Shown here: positions 20,701 to 35,954 of the stretch, one piece after another
Layout of the letters: every line of letters starts with the position of its first letter
Position numbering within the stretch: position 1 is the stretch's first letter
DNA from: Eledone cirrhosa
Taxonomy: Eukaryota; Mollusca; Cephalopoda; Octopoda; Eledonidae
NCBI GenBank assembly: GCA_964016885.1
Contig: OZ024740.1
Coordinates: 5,983,450 to 6,047,449 of the forward strand
Direction of reading: 5' to 3'
DNA length: 64,000 nucleotides
Notes under the pieces: generated by a model
Told to the model about the DNA's origin: nothing
Database searches by the model: none
Seen by the model: the letters and a program-made list of their open reading frames with translations, nothing else
Position numbers and translations under genes: made by a program

Positions 20701-22792
20701 ACCTCCTGTGTACATACCTCCACTGTACAAAACTCCACTGTACATACCTCCACTGCACATACCTCCACTGTACATAACTCTACTGTACATACCTCCATTG
20801 CACATACCTCCACGGTATATACCTCCATTGCACATACCTCCACGGTACATACCTCCACTGTACACACCTCCACTGCACATATCTCTACTGGACATACCTC
20901 CACTGCAGATACCTCCACTGTACATACCTCCACTGTACATGCCTCCACTGCACATACCTCCACTGTGCATACCTCCACTGCACATAGATACCTGCACTGT
21001 ACATACCTCCACTGTACATACCTCCACTGCACATAGCTCCACTGCACATACCTCCACTGTACATACCTCTACTGTACATATCTCCACTGCAGAAACCTCC
21101 ACTGTACATGCCTCCACTGTACATACCTCCACTGTACATACCTCCACTGTACATTCCTCCACTGCACATACCTCCACTGTACATACCTCTACTGTACACA
21201 TCTCCACTGCACATACCTCCACTGTACATGCCTCCACTGTACATACCTCCACTGTACATACCTCCACTGTACATTCCTCCACTGCACAAACCTCCACTGT
21301 ACATTCCTCCAATGCACATACCTCCACTGTACATACCTTCACTGTACATACCTCCACTGCACATACCTCCACTGCATATTCCTCCACTCTACATACCTCC
21401 ATTGTACATACCTCCACTGTACATACCTCCACTGCACATACCACCACTGTACATACCTCCACTGCACATACCTCCACTGCACATACCTCCACTGCACATA
21501 CATCCACTGTACATACCCCCACTGCACATACCTCCACTGCACATATCTCCACTGCACATACCTACACTGTACATATCTCCACTGTACATACCTCCACTTA
21601 CATACCACTGTACATATCTCCACTGTACATACCTCCACTGCACATACCTCCACTGCACATACCTCCACTGCACATACATCCACTGTACATACCCCCACTG
21701 CACATACCTCCACTGCACATATCTCCACTGCACATACCTACACTGTACATATCTCCACTGTACATACCTCCACTTACATACCACTGTACATACCTCCACT
21801 GTACATACCTATACTGCTCATACTTCCACAGCACATTCCTCCACTGTACATATCTCCACTGCACATAGATCCACTGTACATACCTCCAATGCACATAACT
21901 CCACTGTACATACCTCCACTGCACATACCTCCATTGCACATACCTCCACTGTACATACCTCCACTGTACATACCTCCACTGCACATACACCCACTATACA
22001 TAACTCCACTGCACATACCTCCACTGCACATACATACCTCCACTGTACTTACCTCCATGCACATACCTCCACTGCACATACCTGCACTGCACATACCTCC
22101 ACTGCACATACCTCCACTGCACATACATACCTCCATTGTACATACCTCCACTGCACATACCTCCACTGTACATACCTCCACTGTACATACCTCCACTGTA
22201 CAAAACTCTACTGTACATACCTCCATTGCACATACCTCCACGGTACATACCTCCATTGCACATACCTCGACGGTACATACCTCCATTGTACATACCTCCA
22301 CTGTACATACCTCCACTGTACATACATCCACTGCACATACCTCCACTGTACATAACTCTACTGTACATACCTCCATTGCACATACCTCCAAGGTACATAC
22401 CTCCATTGCAAAACAGCTCAACTGTACATACCTCCACTGTACATACATACCTTCACTGTACATACCTCCACTGTACATACCTCCACTGTACACACCTCCA
22501 CTGCACATACCTCTACTGTACATACCTCCACTGCAGATACCTCCACTGTACATACCTCCACTGCACATAGATACCTGCACTGTACATACCTCCACTGTAC
22601 ATACCTCCACTGCACATAGCTCCACTGCACATACCTCCACTGTACATACCTCTACTGTACATATCTCCACTGCACATACCTCCACTGTACATGCCTCCAC
22701 TGTACATACCTCCACTGTACATACCTCCACTGTACATTCCTCCACTGTACATACCTCCACTGTACATACCTCCACTGTACATTCCTCCACTG
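11745..22792. repeat. 11,048-bp segmental duplication, copy 1
   Basis: It is followed directly by a near-identical second copy at a constant offset of 11,048 bp. All landmark units recur, for example the AAAACAGCTCAACTG unit at 14,869 and 22,404 recurs at 25,917 and 33,452. Differences noticed are CC to AA at about 12,797, CT to TG at about 13,577 and G to A at about 13,131. Boundaries are given by where the offset match starts and stops, to within about 15 bp. Confidence 0.9.
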
Positions 22793-25700
22793 CACACCTC
22801 CACTGTACATACCCCCACTCCACATACCTCCACTGTACATACCTCCACTGTACATACCACCACTGCACATACCTCCACTGTAGATACCTCCACTGCACAT
22901 AGCTCTACTGCACATACCTCCACTGTACATACCTCCACTGCACATACCTCCACTGCACATACCTCCATTGTACATAGATACCTGCTCTGTACATACCTCC
23001 ACCGTACATACCTCCACTGCACATACCTCCACTGCACATACCTCCACTGCACATACCTCCACTGTACATACCTCCACTGTACATACCTCCACTGTAGATA
23101 CCTCCACTGTACATACCTCCACTGTAGATACCTCCACTGCACATAGCTCCACTGCACATACCTCCACTGCACATACCTCCACTGCACATACCTCCACTGC
23201 ACATACATCCATGGTACATACCTCCACTCTACATACCTCCACTCTACATACCTCCACTGTTCATACCTCCACTGTAGATACCTCCACTGTACATACCTCC
23301 ACTGTAGATACCTCCACTGCACATACCTCCACTATAAATACCTCCACTATACATACCTCCACTGCACATACCTCCACTATACATGCCTCCACTGTACATA
23401 CATCCACTGTACATACCTCCACTGCACATACCTCCAGTGCACATACCTCCACTGTACATACCTCCACTGTACATACCTCCACTGCACATACCTCCACATC
23501 ACATATCTCCACTGCACATACCTCCACTGCACATACCTCCACTGCACATACATCCACTGTACATACCTCCATTGCACATACCTCCACTGCACATATCTCC
23601 ATTGCACATACCTCCACTGCACATACCTCCACTGCACACCTCCACTGTACATACCTCCACTGCATATACCACCACTGTACATACCTCGACTGCACATACC
23701 TCCACTGTACATACCTCCACTGTACATACCTCCACTGCACATACCTCCACTGCACATACCTCCACTGCACATATCTCTACTGCACATACCTCCACTGCAC
23801 ATACCTCCACTGCACATACATCCACTATACATACCTAAACTGCACATCATACATCCACTGCACATATCTCCACTGTACATACCTCCACTGCACATACCTC
23901 CACTGCACATACCTCCACTGTACATACCTCCACCATACGTACCTCCACTGCACATACCTCCACTGTACATACCTCCACTGTACATACCTCCTCTGTACAT
24001 ACCTCCACTGTACATACCGCCACTCTACATACCTCCACTGTACATACCTCCACTTCACATACCTCCACTGCACATACCTCCACTGCACATACCTCCACTG
24101 TACATACCACCACTGCACATACCTCCACTGTACATACCTCCACTCCACATACCTCCACTGTACATACCTCCACTGCACATCATACATCCACTGCACATAT
24201 CTCCACTGTACATACCTCCACTGCACATACCTCCACTGCACATACCTCCACAGCACATACCTCCACTGTACATACCTCCACTGTACATACCACCACTGCA
24301 CATACCTCCACTGTACATACCTCCACTGCACATACCTCCACTGTACATACCTCCACTTCACATACCTCCACTGCACATACCTCCACTGCACATACCTCCT
24401 CTGTACATACCTCCACTGTACATACCGCCACCGTATATACCTCCACTGTACATACCTCCACTGTACATACCTCCACTGTACATACCTCCTCTGTACATAC
24501 CTCCACTGTACATAGCTCCACTGCACATGCCTCCACTGTACATACCTCCACTGTACATACCTCCACTGTACATACCTTCACTGATCATACCTCCACTGCA
24601 CATACCTCCACTGTACATACGTCCATGGTACATACCTCCACTGTACATACCTCCTCTGTACATACCTCCACTGTACATAGCTCCACTGCACATACCTCCA
24701 CTGTACATACCTCCACTGTACATACCTCCACTGTACATACCTCCACTGTACATACCTCCTCTGCACATACCTCCACTGCACATACCTCCACTGCACATAC
24801 CTCCACTGTACATACCTCCACGGTACAAACATCCAATGTACATACCTCCACTGTACATAGCTCCACCTTACATACCTCCACTGCACATACCTCCAGTGCA
24901 CATACCTACACTGTACATACCTCCACCGTACATACCTCCGCTGCACATACCTCCACTGCACATACATCCACTGCACATACCTCCACTGTAAATACCTCCA
25001 CTGTACATACCTCCACTGCACATACCTCCACTGCACATACTTCCACTGCACATATCTCCACTGCACATACCTCCACTGCACATAACTTCACTGCACATAT
25101 CTCCACTGAACATACCTCCACTGCACATACCTCCACTGCACATACATCCACTGTACATACTCCCACTGCACATACGTCCACTGCACATATCTCCACTGCA
25201 CATACCTACACTGTACATATCTCCACTGTACATACCTCCACTTACATACCATTGTACATACCTCCACTGTACATACCTACACTGCACATACTTCCACAGC
25301 ACATTCCTCCACTGTACATATCTCCACTGCACATAGATCCACTGTACATACCTCCATTGCACATACCTCCACTGTACATACCTCCACTGCACATACCTCC
25401 ATTCCACATACCTCCACTGTACATACCTCCACTGTACATACCTCCACTGCACATACACCCACTATACATAACTCCACTGCACATACCTCCACTGCACATA
25501 CATACCTCCACTGTACTTACCTCCATGCACATACCTCCACTGCACATACCTGCACTGCACATACCTCCACTGCACATACCTCCACTGCACATACATACCT
25601 CCATTGTACATACCTCCACTGCACATACCTCCACTGTACATACCTCCACTTTACATACCTCCACTGTACAAAACTCCACTGTACATACCACCACTGCACA

Positions 25701-28700
25701 TACCTCCACTGTACATAACTCTACTGTACATACCTCCATTGCTCATACCTCCACGGTACATACCTCCATTGCACATACCTCCACGGTACATACCTCCATT
25801 GTACATACCTCCACTGTACATACCTCCACTGTACATACATCCACTGCACATACCTCCACTGTACATAACTCTACTGTACATACCTCCATTGCACATACCT
25901 CCACGGTACATACCTCCATTGCAAAACAGCTCAACTGTACATACCTCCACTGTACATACATACCTTCACTGTACATACCTCCACTGTACATACCTCCACT
26001 GCAGATACCTCCACTGTACATACCTCCACTGTACATGCCTCCACTGCACATACCTCCACTGTGCATACCTCCACTGCACATAGATACCTGCACTGTACAT
26101 ACCTCCACTGTACATACCTCCACTGCACATAGCTCCACTGCACATACCTCCACTGTACATACCTCTACTGTACATATCTCCACTGCACATACCTCCACTG
26201 TACATGCCTCCACTGTACATACCTCCACTGTACATACCTCCACTGTACATTCCTCCACTGTACATATCTCCACTGTACATACCTCCACTGTACATTCCTC
26301 CACTGCACATACCTCCACTGTACATACCTCTACTGTACACATCTCCACTGCACATACCTCCACTGTACATGCCTCCACTGTACACACCTCCACTGTACAT
26401 ACCTCCACTGTACATTCCTCCACGGCACAAACCTCCACTGTACATTCCTCCAATGCACATACCTCCACTGTACATACCTCCACTGTACATACCTCCACTG
26501 CACATACCTCCACTGCACATACCTCCACTGCACATACCTCCACTGCACATACATCCACTGTACATACCTCCACTGCACATATCTCCACTGCACATACCTA
26601 CACTGTACATATCTCCACTGTACATACCTCCACTTACATACCACTGTACATACCTCCACTGTACATACCTACACTGCACATACTTCCACAGCACATTCCT
26701 CCACTGTACATATCTCCACTGCACATAGATCCACTGTACATACCTCCAATGCACATAACTCCACTGTACATACCTCCACTGCACATACCTCCATTGCACA
26801 TACCTCCACTGTACATACCTCCACTGTACATACCTCCACTGCACATACACCCACTCTACATAACTCCACTGCACATACCTCCACTGCACATACATACCTC
26901 CACTGTACTTACCTCCATGCACATACCTCCACTGCACATACCTGCACTGCAAATACCTCCACTGCACATACCTCCACTGCACATACATACCTCCATTGTA
27001 CATACCTCCACTGCACATACCTCCACTGTACATACCTCCACTGTACATACCTCCACTGTACAAAACTCCACTGTACATACCTCCACTGCACATACCTCCA
27101 CTGTACATAACTCTACTGTACATACCTCCATTGCACATACCTCCACGGTACATACCTCCATTGCACATACCTCCACGGTACATACCTCCATTGTACATAC
27201 CTCCACTGTACATACCTCCACTGTACATACATACCTTCACTCTACATACCTCCACTGTACATACCTCCACTGTACATACCTCCTCTGTACATACCTCCAC
27301 TGTACATAGCTCCACTGCACATACCTCCACTGTACATACCTCCACTGTACATACCTCCACTGTACATACCTTCACTGAACATACCTCCACTGCACATACA
27401 TCCACTGTACATACCTCCACTGTACATACCTCCACAGCACATACCTCCACTGCACATACCTCCACTGCACATACCTCCACTGTACATACCTCCACTGTAC
27501 ATACCTCCTCTGCACATACCTCCACTGCACATACCTAAACTGCACATACCTCCACTGTACATACCTCCACGGTACAACCATCCAATGTACATACCTCCAC
27601 TGTACATACCTCCACCTTACATACATCCACTGCACATACCTCCAGTGCACATACCTTCACTGTACATACCTCCACCGTACATACCTCCACTGCACATACC
27701 TCCACTGCACATACATCCACTGCACATACCTCCACTGTAAATACCTCCACTGTACATACCTCCACTGCACATACCTCCACTGTACATACCTCCACTGCAC
27801 ATACCTCCACTGCACATATCTCCACTGCACATACCTCCACTGCACATACCTCCGCTGCACATATCTCCACTATACAAACCTCCACTGCACATACCTCCAC
27901 TGTACATAACTCCACTGCACATACTTCCACTACACATACCTACACTGTACATACCTCCACTGTACATAACACCACTGCACATACCTCCACTGCACATGCC
28001 ACCACTGTACATACCTCCACTGTACATACCTCCACTGCACATACCTCCACTGCACATGACTCCACTGTACATACCTCCACTGTACATACCTCCATTGTAC
28101 ATACCTCCACTGCACATAGCTCCACTGTACATACCTCCACTGCACATACCTCCACTGTACATACCTCCACTGTACATACCTCCACTGCACATACCTCCAC
28201 TGCACATACCTCCACTGCACACATCTCCACTGTACATACCTCCACTGCACATACCTCCATGGCACATACATCCACTGTACATACCTCCACTGAACATACC
28301 TCCACTGCACAGATCTCCACTGCACATACCTCCCCTGCACATACCTCCAATGCACATATCTCCACTGTACATACCTCCACTGTACATACATCCACTGCAC
28401 ATACCTCCGCTGCTCATACATACCTCCACCGTACATACCTCGACTGTACATACCTCCACTGTACATACCACCACTGTACATACCTCCACTGTACATACCT
28501 CCACTGCACATACCTCAACTGCACATATCTCCACTGCACATAGATACCTGCACTGTACATACCTCCACTGTACATAACTCCACTGCACGTACCTCCACTG
28601 TATATGCCTCCACTGCACATACATTCCGCCACTGCCAATACCTCCACTGTACATACCTCCACTGCACATACCTCCACTGTACATACCTTCACTGCACGTA

Positions 28701-31700
28701 GCTCCACTGCACATACCGCCACTGTACATACCTCTACTGTACATACCTCCACTGCACATACCTCCACTGTACATACCTCCACTGTACATACCTCCACTGC
28801 ACATACCTCCACTGTGCATACCTCCACTGCACATAGATAACAGCACTGTACATACCTCCACTGCACATCCATACCTCCACTGCACATACCTCCACTGCAC
28901 ACCTCCACTGTACATACCTCCACTGCACATACATCCACTGTACATACCTCCACTGCACATACCTCAACTGCACATATCTCCACTGTACATAACTCCACTG
29001 CACATACCTCCACTGCACACCTCCACTGTACATACCTCCACTGCACATACATCCACTGTACATACCTCCACTGCACATACCTCAACTGCACATATCTCCA
29101 CTGTACATACCTCCACTGCACATACCTCCACTGCACACCTCCACTGCACATACCTCCCCTGCACATACCTCCACTGTACATACCTCCACTGCACATACCT
29201 CCACAGCACATACCTCCACTGCACATACCTCCACTACACATACCTCCACTGCACATATCTCTACTGCACATACCTCCGCTGCACATATCTCCTATATACA
29301 TACTTCCACTGCACATACCTACACTGTACATACCTACACTGTACATACCACCACTGCACATACCTCCACTATACATAGCTCCACTGCACATCCATACCTC
29401 CACTGCACATGCCTCCACTGTCGATACCTCCACTGCACATAGCTCCACTGCACATACCTCCACTGTACATATCTCCACTGTACATACCTCCACTGTACAT
29501 ACCTCCACTGCACACACCTCCACTGTACGTACCTCCACTGTACATACTTCCACTGCACATACCTCCACTGTACTTACCTCCACTGTACATACCACCACTG
29601 CACATACCTCCACTGCACATCCATTCCTCCACTGTACATACCTCCACTGTACATACCTCCACTGCACATACCTCCACTGCACATACCTCCACTGTACATA
29701 CCTCCACTGCCCATACCTCTACTCTACATACCTCCACTGGACATACATCCACTGCACATACCTCCACTGTACATACCTCCACTGTACATACCTCCACTGT
29801 ACATACCTCCACTGTACATACCTCCATTACACATACCTCCTATGTACATACCTCCAATGCACATACCTCCACTGCAGATACCTCCACAGTACATACCTCG
29901 ACTGAACATACCTCCACTGCACATACCTCCACTGCACATACCTCCAGTGTACATACCTCCACTGCACATATCTCAACTGTACATACCTCCACTGCACATA
30001 CCTCCACTGCACATACCTCCACTGTACATACCTCCACTGTACACACCTCCACTGCACATACCTCCACTGTACATACCTCCACTGCGCATAGATACATGCA
30101 CTGTACATACCTCCACCGTACATACCCCACTGCACATACCTCCAATGCACATATATCCACTGCACATACCTCCACTGTAAATACCTCCACTGTACATACC
30201 TCCACTGCACACACCTCCACTGTACAGGCCTCCACTGCACATACCTCCACTGTACATACGTCCACTGTACATACCTCCATTGTACATACCTCCACTGCAC
30301 ATACCACCACTGTACATACCTCCACTGCACATACCTCCACTGTACATACCTCAACTGTACATACCTCCACTGCACATACCTCAACTGCACATACCTCCAC
30401 TGCACATATCTCTACTGCACATACCTCCACTGCACATACATCCACTGCACATAGATACCTGCCCTGTACATACCTCCACCGTACATACCTCCACCGCACA
30501 TACCTCCAATGCACATATATCCACTGCACATACCTCCACTGTAAATACCTCCACTGTACATACCTCCACTGCACATACCTCCACTGTACATGCCTCCACT
30601 GTACATACCTCCACTATACATACCTCCACTGCACATACCACCACTGTACATACCTCCACTGCACATACCTCCACTGTACATAACTCCACTGTACATACCA
30701 CCACTGCACATACCTCCACTGCACATACCTCCACTGCACATATCTCTACTGCACATACCTCCACTGCACATACCACCGCTGCACCTACCTCCACTGTACA
30801 TTCCCTCACTGCACATACATCCACTATACATACCTCCACTGCACATCATACATCCACTGCACATAGCTGCACTGTACATAGCTCCACTGCACATACCTCC
30901 ACTGTACATACCTCCACTATACATACCTCCACTGCACATACCACCACTGTACATACCTCCACTGCACATACCTCCACTGTACATAACTCCACTGTACATA
31001 CCACCACTGCACATACAACCACTGCACATACCTCCACTGCACATACCTCCACTGTACATACCTCCACTGTACATACCACCGCTGCACCTACCTCCACTGT
31101 ACATTCCCCCACTGCACATACCTCCACTGCACATACCTCGACTGTACATACCTCCATTGCATATACCTCCACGCCACATATATCCACTGTACATACCTCC
31201 ACTGTACATACCTCCACTGCACATACCTCCACTGCACATATCTCCACTGCACATACCTCCACTGCACATAACTTCACTGCACATATCTCCACTGTACATA
31301 CCTCCACTGCACATACCTCCACTGCACATACATCCACTGTACATACCCCCACTGCACATACCTCCACTGCACATATCTCCACTGCACATACCTACACTGT
31401 ACATATCTCCACTGTACATACCTCCACTTACATACCACTGTACATACCTCCACTGTACATACCTACACTGCACATACTTCCACAGCACATTCCTCCACTG
31501 TACATATCTCCACTGCACATAGACCCACTGTACATACCTCCAATGCAGATAACTCCACTGTACATACCTCCACTGCACATACCTCCATTGCACATACCTC
31601 CACTGTACATACCTCCACTGTACATACCTCCACTGCACATACACCCACTATACATAACTCCACTGCACATACCTCCACTGCACATACATACCTCCACTGT

Positions 31701-33840
31701 ACTTACCTCCATGCACATACCTCCACTGCACATACCTCCACTGTACATACCTCCTGTGTACATACCTCCACTGTACAAAACTCCACTGTACATACCTCCA
31801 CTGCACATACCTCCACTGTACATAACTCTACTGTACATACCTCCATTGCACATACCTCCACGGTATATACCTCCATTGCACATACCTCCACGGTACATAC
31901 CTCCACTGTACACACCTCCACTGCACATATCTCTACTGGACATACCTCCACTGCAGATACCTCCACTGTACATACCTCCACTGTACATGCCTCCACTGCA
32001 CATACCTCCACTGTGCATACCTCCACTGCACATAGATACCTGCACTGTACATACCTCCACTGTACATACCTCCACTGCACATAGCTCCACTGCACATACC
32101 TCCACTGTACATACCTCTACTGTACATATCTCCACTGCAGAAACCTCCACTGTACATGCCTCCACTGTACATACCTCCACTGTACATACCTCCACTGTAC
32201 ATTCCTCCACTGCACATACCTCCACTGTACATACCTCTACTGTACACATCTCCACTGCACATACCTCCACTGTACATGCCTCCACTGTACATACCTCCAC
32301 TGTACATACCTCCACTGTACATTCCTCCACTGCACAAACCTCCACTGTACATTCCTCCAATGCACATACCTCCACTGTACATACCTTCACTGTACATACC
32401 TCCACTGCACATACCTCCACTGCATATTCCTCCACTCTACATACCTCCATTGTACATACCTCCACTGTACATACCTCCACTGCACATACCACCACTGTAC
32501 ATACCTCCACTGCACATACCTCCACTGCACATACCTCCACTGCACATACATCCACTGTACATACCCCCACTGCACATACCTCCACTGCACATATCTCCAC
32601 TGCACATACCTACACTGTACATATCTCCACTGTACATACCTCCACTTACATACCACTGTACATATCTCCACTGTACATACCTCCACTGCACATACCTCCA
32701 CTGCACATACCTCCACTGCACATACATCCACTGTACATACCCCCACTGCACATACCTCCACTGCACATATCTCCACTGCACATACCTACACTGTACATAT
32801 CTCCACTGTACATACCTCCACTTACATACCACTGTACATACCTCCACTGTACATACCTATACTGCTCATACTTCCACAGCACATTCCTCCACTGTACATA
32901 TCTCCACTGCACATAGATCCACTGTACATACCTCCAATGCACATAACTCCACTGTACATACCTCCACTGCACATACCTCCATTGCACATACCTCCACTGT
33001 ACATACCTCCACTGTACATACCTCCACTGCACATACACCCACTATACATAACTCCACTGCACATACCTCCACTGCACATACATACCTCCACTGTACTTAC
33101 CTCCATGCACATACCTCCACTGCACATACCTGCACTGCACATACCTCCACTGCACATACCTCCACTGCACATACATACCTCCATTGTACATACCTCCACT
33201 GCACATACCTCCACTGTACATACCTCCACTGTACATACCTCCACTGTACAAAACTCTACTGTACATACCTCCATTGCACATACCTCCACGGTACATACCT
33301 CCATTGCACATACCTCGACGGTACATACCTCCATTGTACATACCTCCACTGTACATACCTCCACTGTACATACATCCACTGCACATACCTCCACTGTACA
33401 TAACTCTACTGTACATACCTCCATTGCACATACCTCCAAGGTACATACCTCCATTGCAAAACAGCTCAACTGTACATACCTCCACTGTACATACATACCT
33501 TCACTGTACATACCTCCACTGTACATACCTCCACTGTACACACCTCCACTGCACATACCTCTACTGTACATACCTCCACTGCAGATACCTCCACTGTACA
33601 TACCTCCACTGCACATAGATACCTGCACTGTACATACCTCCACTGTACATACCTCCACTGCACATAGCTCCACTGCACATACCTCCACTGTACATACCTC
33701 TACTGTACATATCTCCACTGCACATACCTCCACTGTACATGCCTCCACTGTACATACCTCCACTGTACATACCTCCACTGTACATTCCTCCACTGTACAT
33801 ACCTCCACTGTACATACCTCCACTGTACATTCCTCCACTG
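22793..33840. repeat. 11,048-bp segmental duplication, copy 2
   Basis: Head-to-tail second copy of 11,745-22,792. The copies share every length variant I checked (13-, 18- and 19-bp units), so the unit register is preserved throughout. The match to copy 1 ends at about 33,840, where copy 1 continues CACACCTCC and this copy continues CACATACCTCC. Confidence 0.9.
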
Positions 33841-35954
33841 CACATACCTCCACTGTACATACCTCTACTGTACACATCTCCACTGCACATACCTCCACTG
33901 TACATGCCTCCACTGTACATAACTCCACTGTACATACCTCCACTGTACATTCCTCCACTGCACAAACCTCCACTGTACATTCCTCCACTGCACATACCTC
34001 CACTGTACATAACTTCACTGTACATACCTCCACTGTACATATCTCCACTGCACATACCTCCACTGCATATTCCTCCACTCTACATACCTCCATTGTACAT
34101 ACCTCCACTGTACATACCTCCACTGCACATACCACCACTGTACATACCTCCACTGCACATACCTCCACTGTACATACCTCCACTGTACATACCTCCACTG
34201 CACATAACTCCACTGCACATACGTCCACTGCACATATCTCTACTGCACATACCTCCACTGCACATACATCCACTGCACATACATCCACTATACATACCTC
34301 CACTGCACATCATACATCCACTGCACATACCTGCACTGTACATACCTCCACTGCACATACATCCACTGCACATACCTCCACTGCACATACCTCCACTTTA
34401 CATACCTACACTGTACATACCTCCACTGCACCTGCCTAGACTGTACATTCCTCCACTACACATATCTCCACTGCACATACCTCCACTGTACATACATCTA
34501 TTGCATATACCTCCACTGCACATATATCCACTGTACATACTTCCACTGCACATACCTCCACTGCACAAACATACCGCCACTGTACATACCTCCACTGTAT
34601 ATACCTCCACTGCACAAACATACCGCCACTACACATACCTCCACTGTACATACCTCCACGGTACATACCTCCACTGCACATACCTCCACTGTACATACAT
34701 CCACTGTACATACCTCCACTGCACATACCTCCACTGTACATACCTCCACTGCACATCCATACCTCCACTGCACATACCTCCACTGCACATACCTCCACTG
34801 CACACCTCCACTGTACATACCTCCACTGCACATACATCCACTGTACATACCTCCACTGCACATACCTCCACTGCACATATCTCCACTGTACATACCTTCA
34901 CTGCACATACCTCCCCTGCACATACCTCCACTGTACATGCCTCCACTGCACATACCTCCACAGCACATACCTCCACTGCACATACCTCCACTGCACATAC
35001 CTCCACTGCACATACCTCCCCTGCACATACCTCCACTGTACATACCTCCACTGCATATATCTCCACTGTAAATACCTCCACGACACATATATCCACTGTA
35101 CATACCTCCACTGCACATACGTCCACTGCACATACCTCCACTGCACATATCTACACTGTACATGCCTACACTGTACATACCTCCACTGTACATACCACCA
35201 CTGCACATACCACCACTGTACATGCCTCCACTGTACATACCTCCAATGTACATACCTCCACTGCACATATCTCCACTGTACATACCTCCACTGTACATAC
35301 CACCACTGTACATACCTCCACTGTACATACCTCCACTGCACATACTTCCACTGCACATACCTCCACTGTACATATCTCCACTGCACATACCTCCACTGCA
35401 CATACCTCCACTGCACATACCTAGACTGTACATACCTCCACTGTACATACATCCACTGCACATACCTCGATTGCACATACATCCACTGTACATACCTCCA
35501 ATGCACATACCTCCACTCTACATACCCCCACTGCACATACCTCCATTGCACATACCTCCACTGTACATATCGCCACTGTACATGCCTCCACTGTACATAC
35601 ACCCACTATACATACCTCCACTGCACATACCTCCACTGCACATACCTACCTCCACTGTACATACCTCCACTGCACATACCTCAACTGCACATACCTCCAC
35701 TGCACATACATACCTCCATTGTCCATACCTCCACTGCACGTACCTCCACTGTACATACCTCCACTGTACATACCACCACTGTACATACCTCCACTGTACA
35801 TACCTCCACTGCACATACTTCCACTGCACATACCTCCACTGCACATACCTCCACTGCACATACCTACACTGTACATACCTCCACTGTACATACACCCACT
35901 GCACATACCTCGATTGCACATACATCCACTGTACATACCTCCAATGCACATACC
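33841..35954. repeat. Array section between the two higher-order domains
   Basis: Same 15-bp satellite. A smaller tandem duplication with an offset of about 443 bp is visible around 35,200-36,050. Units with AAACATACCGCCACTG landmarks first appear here and recur to the right. Confidence 0.6.
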
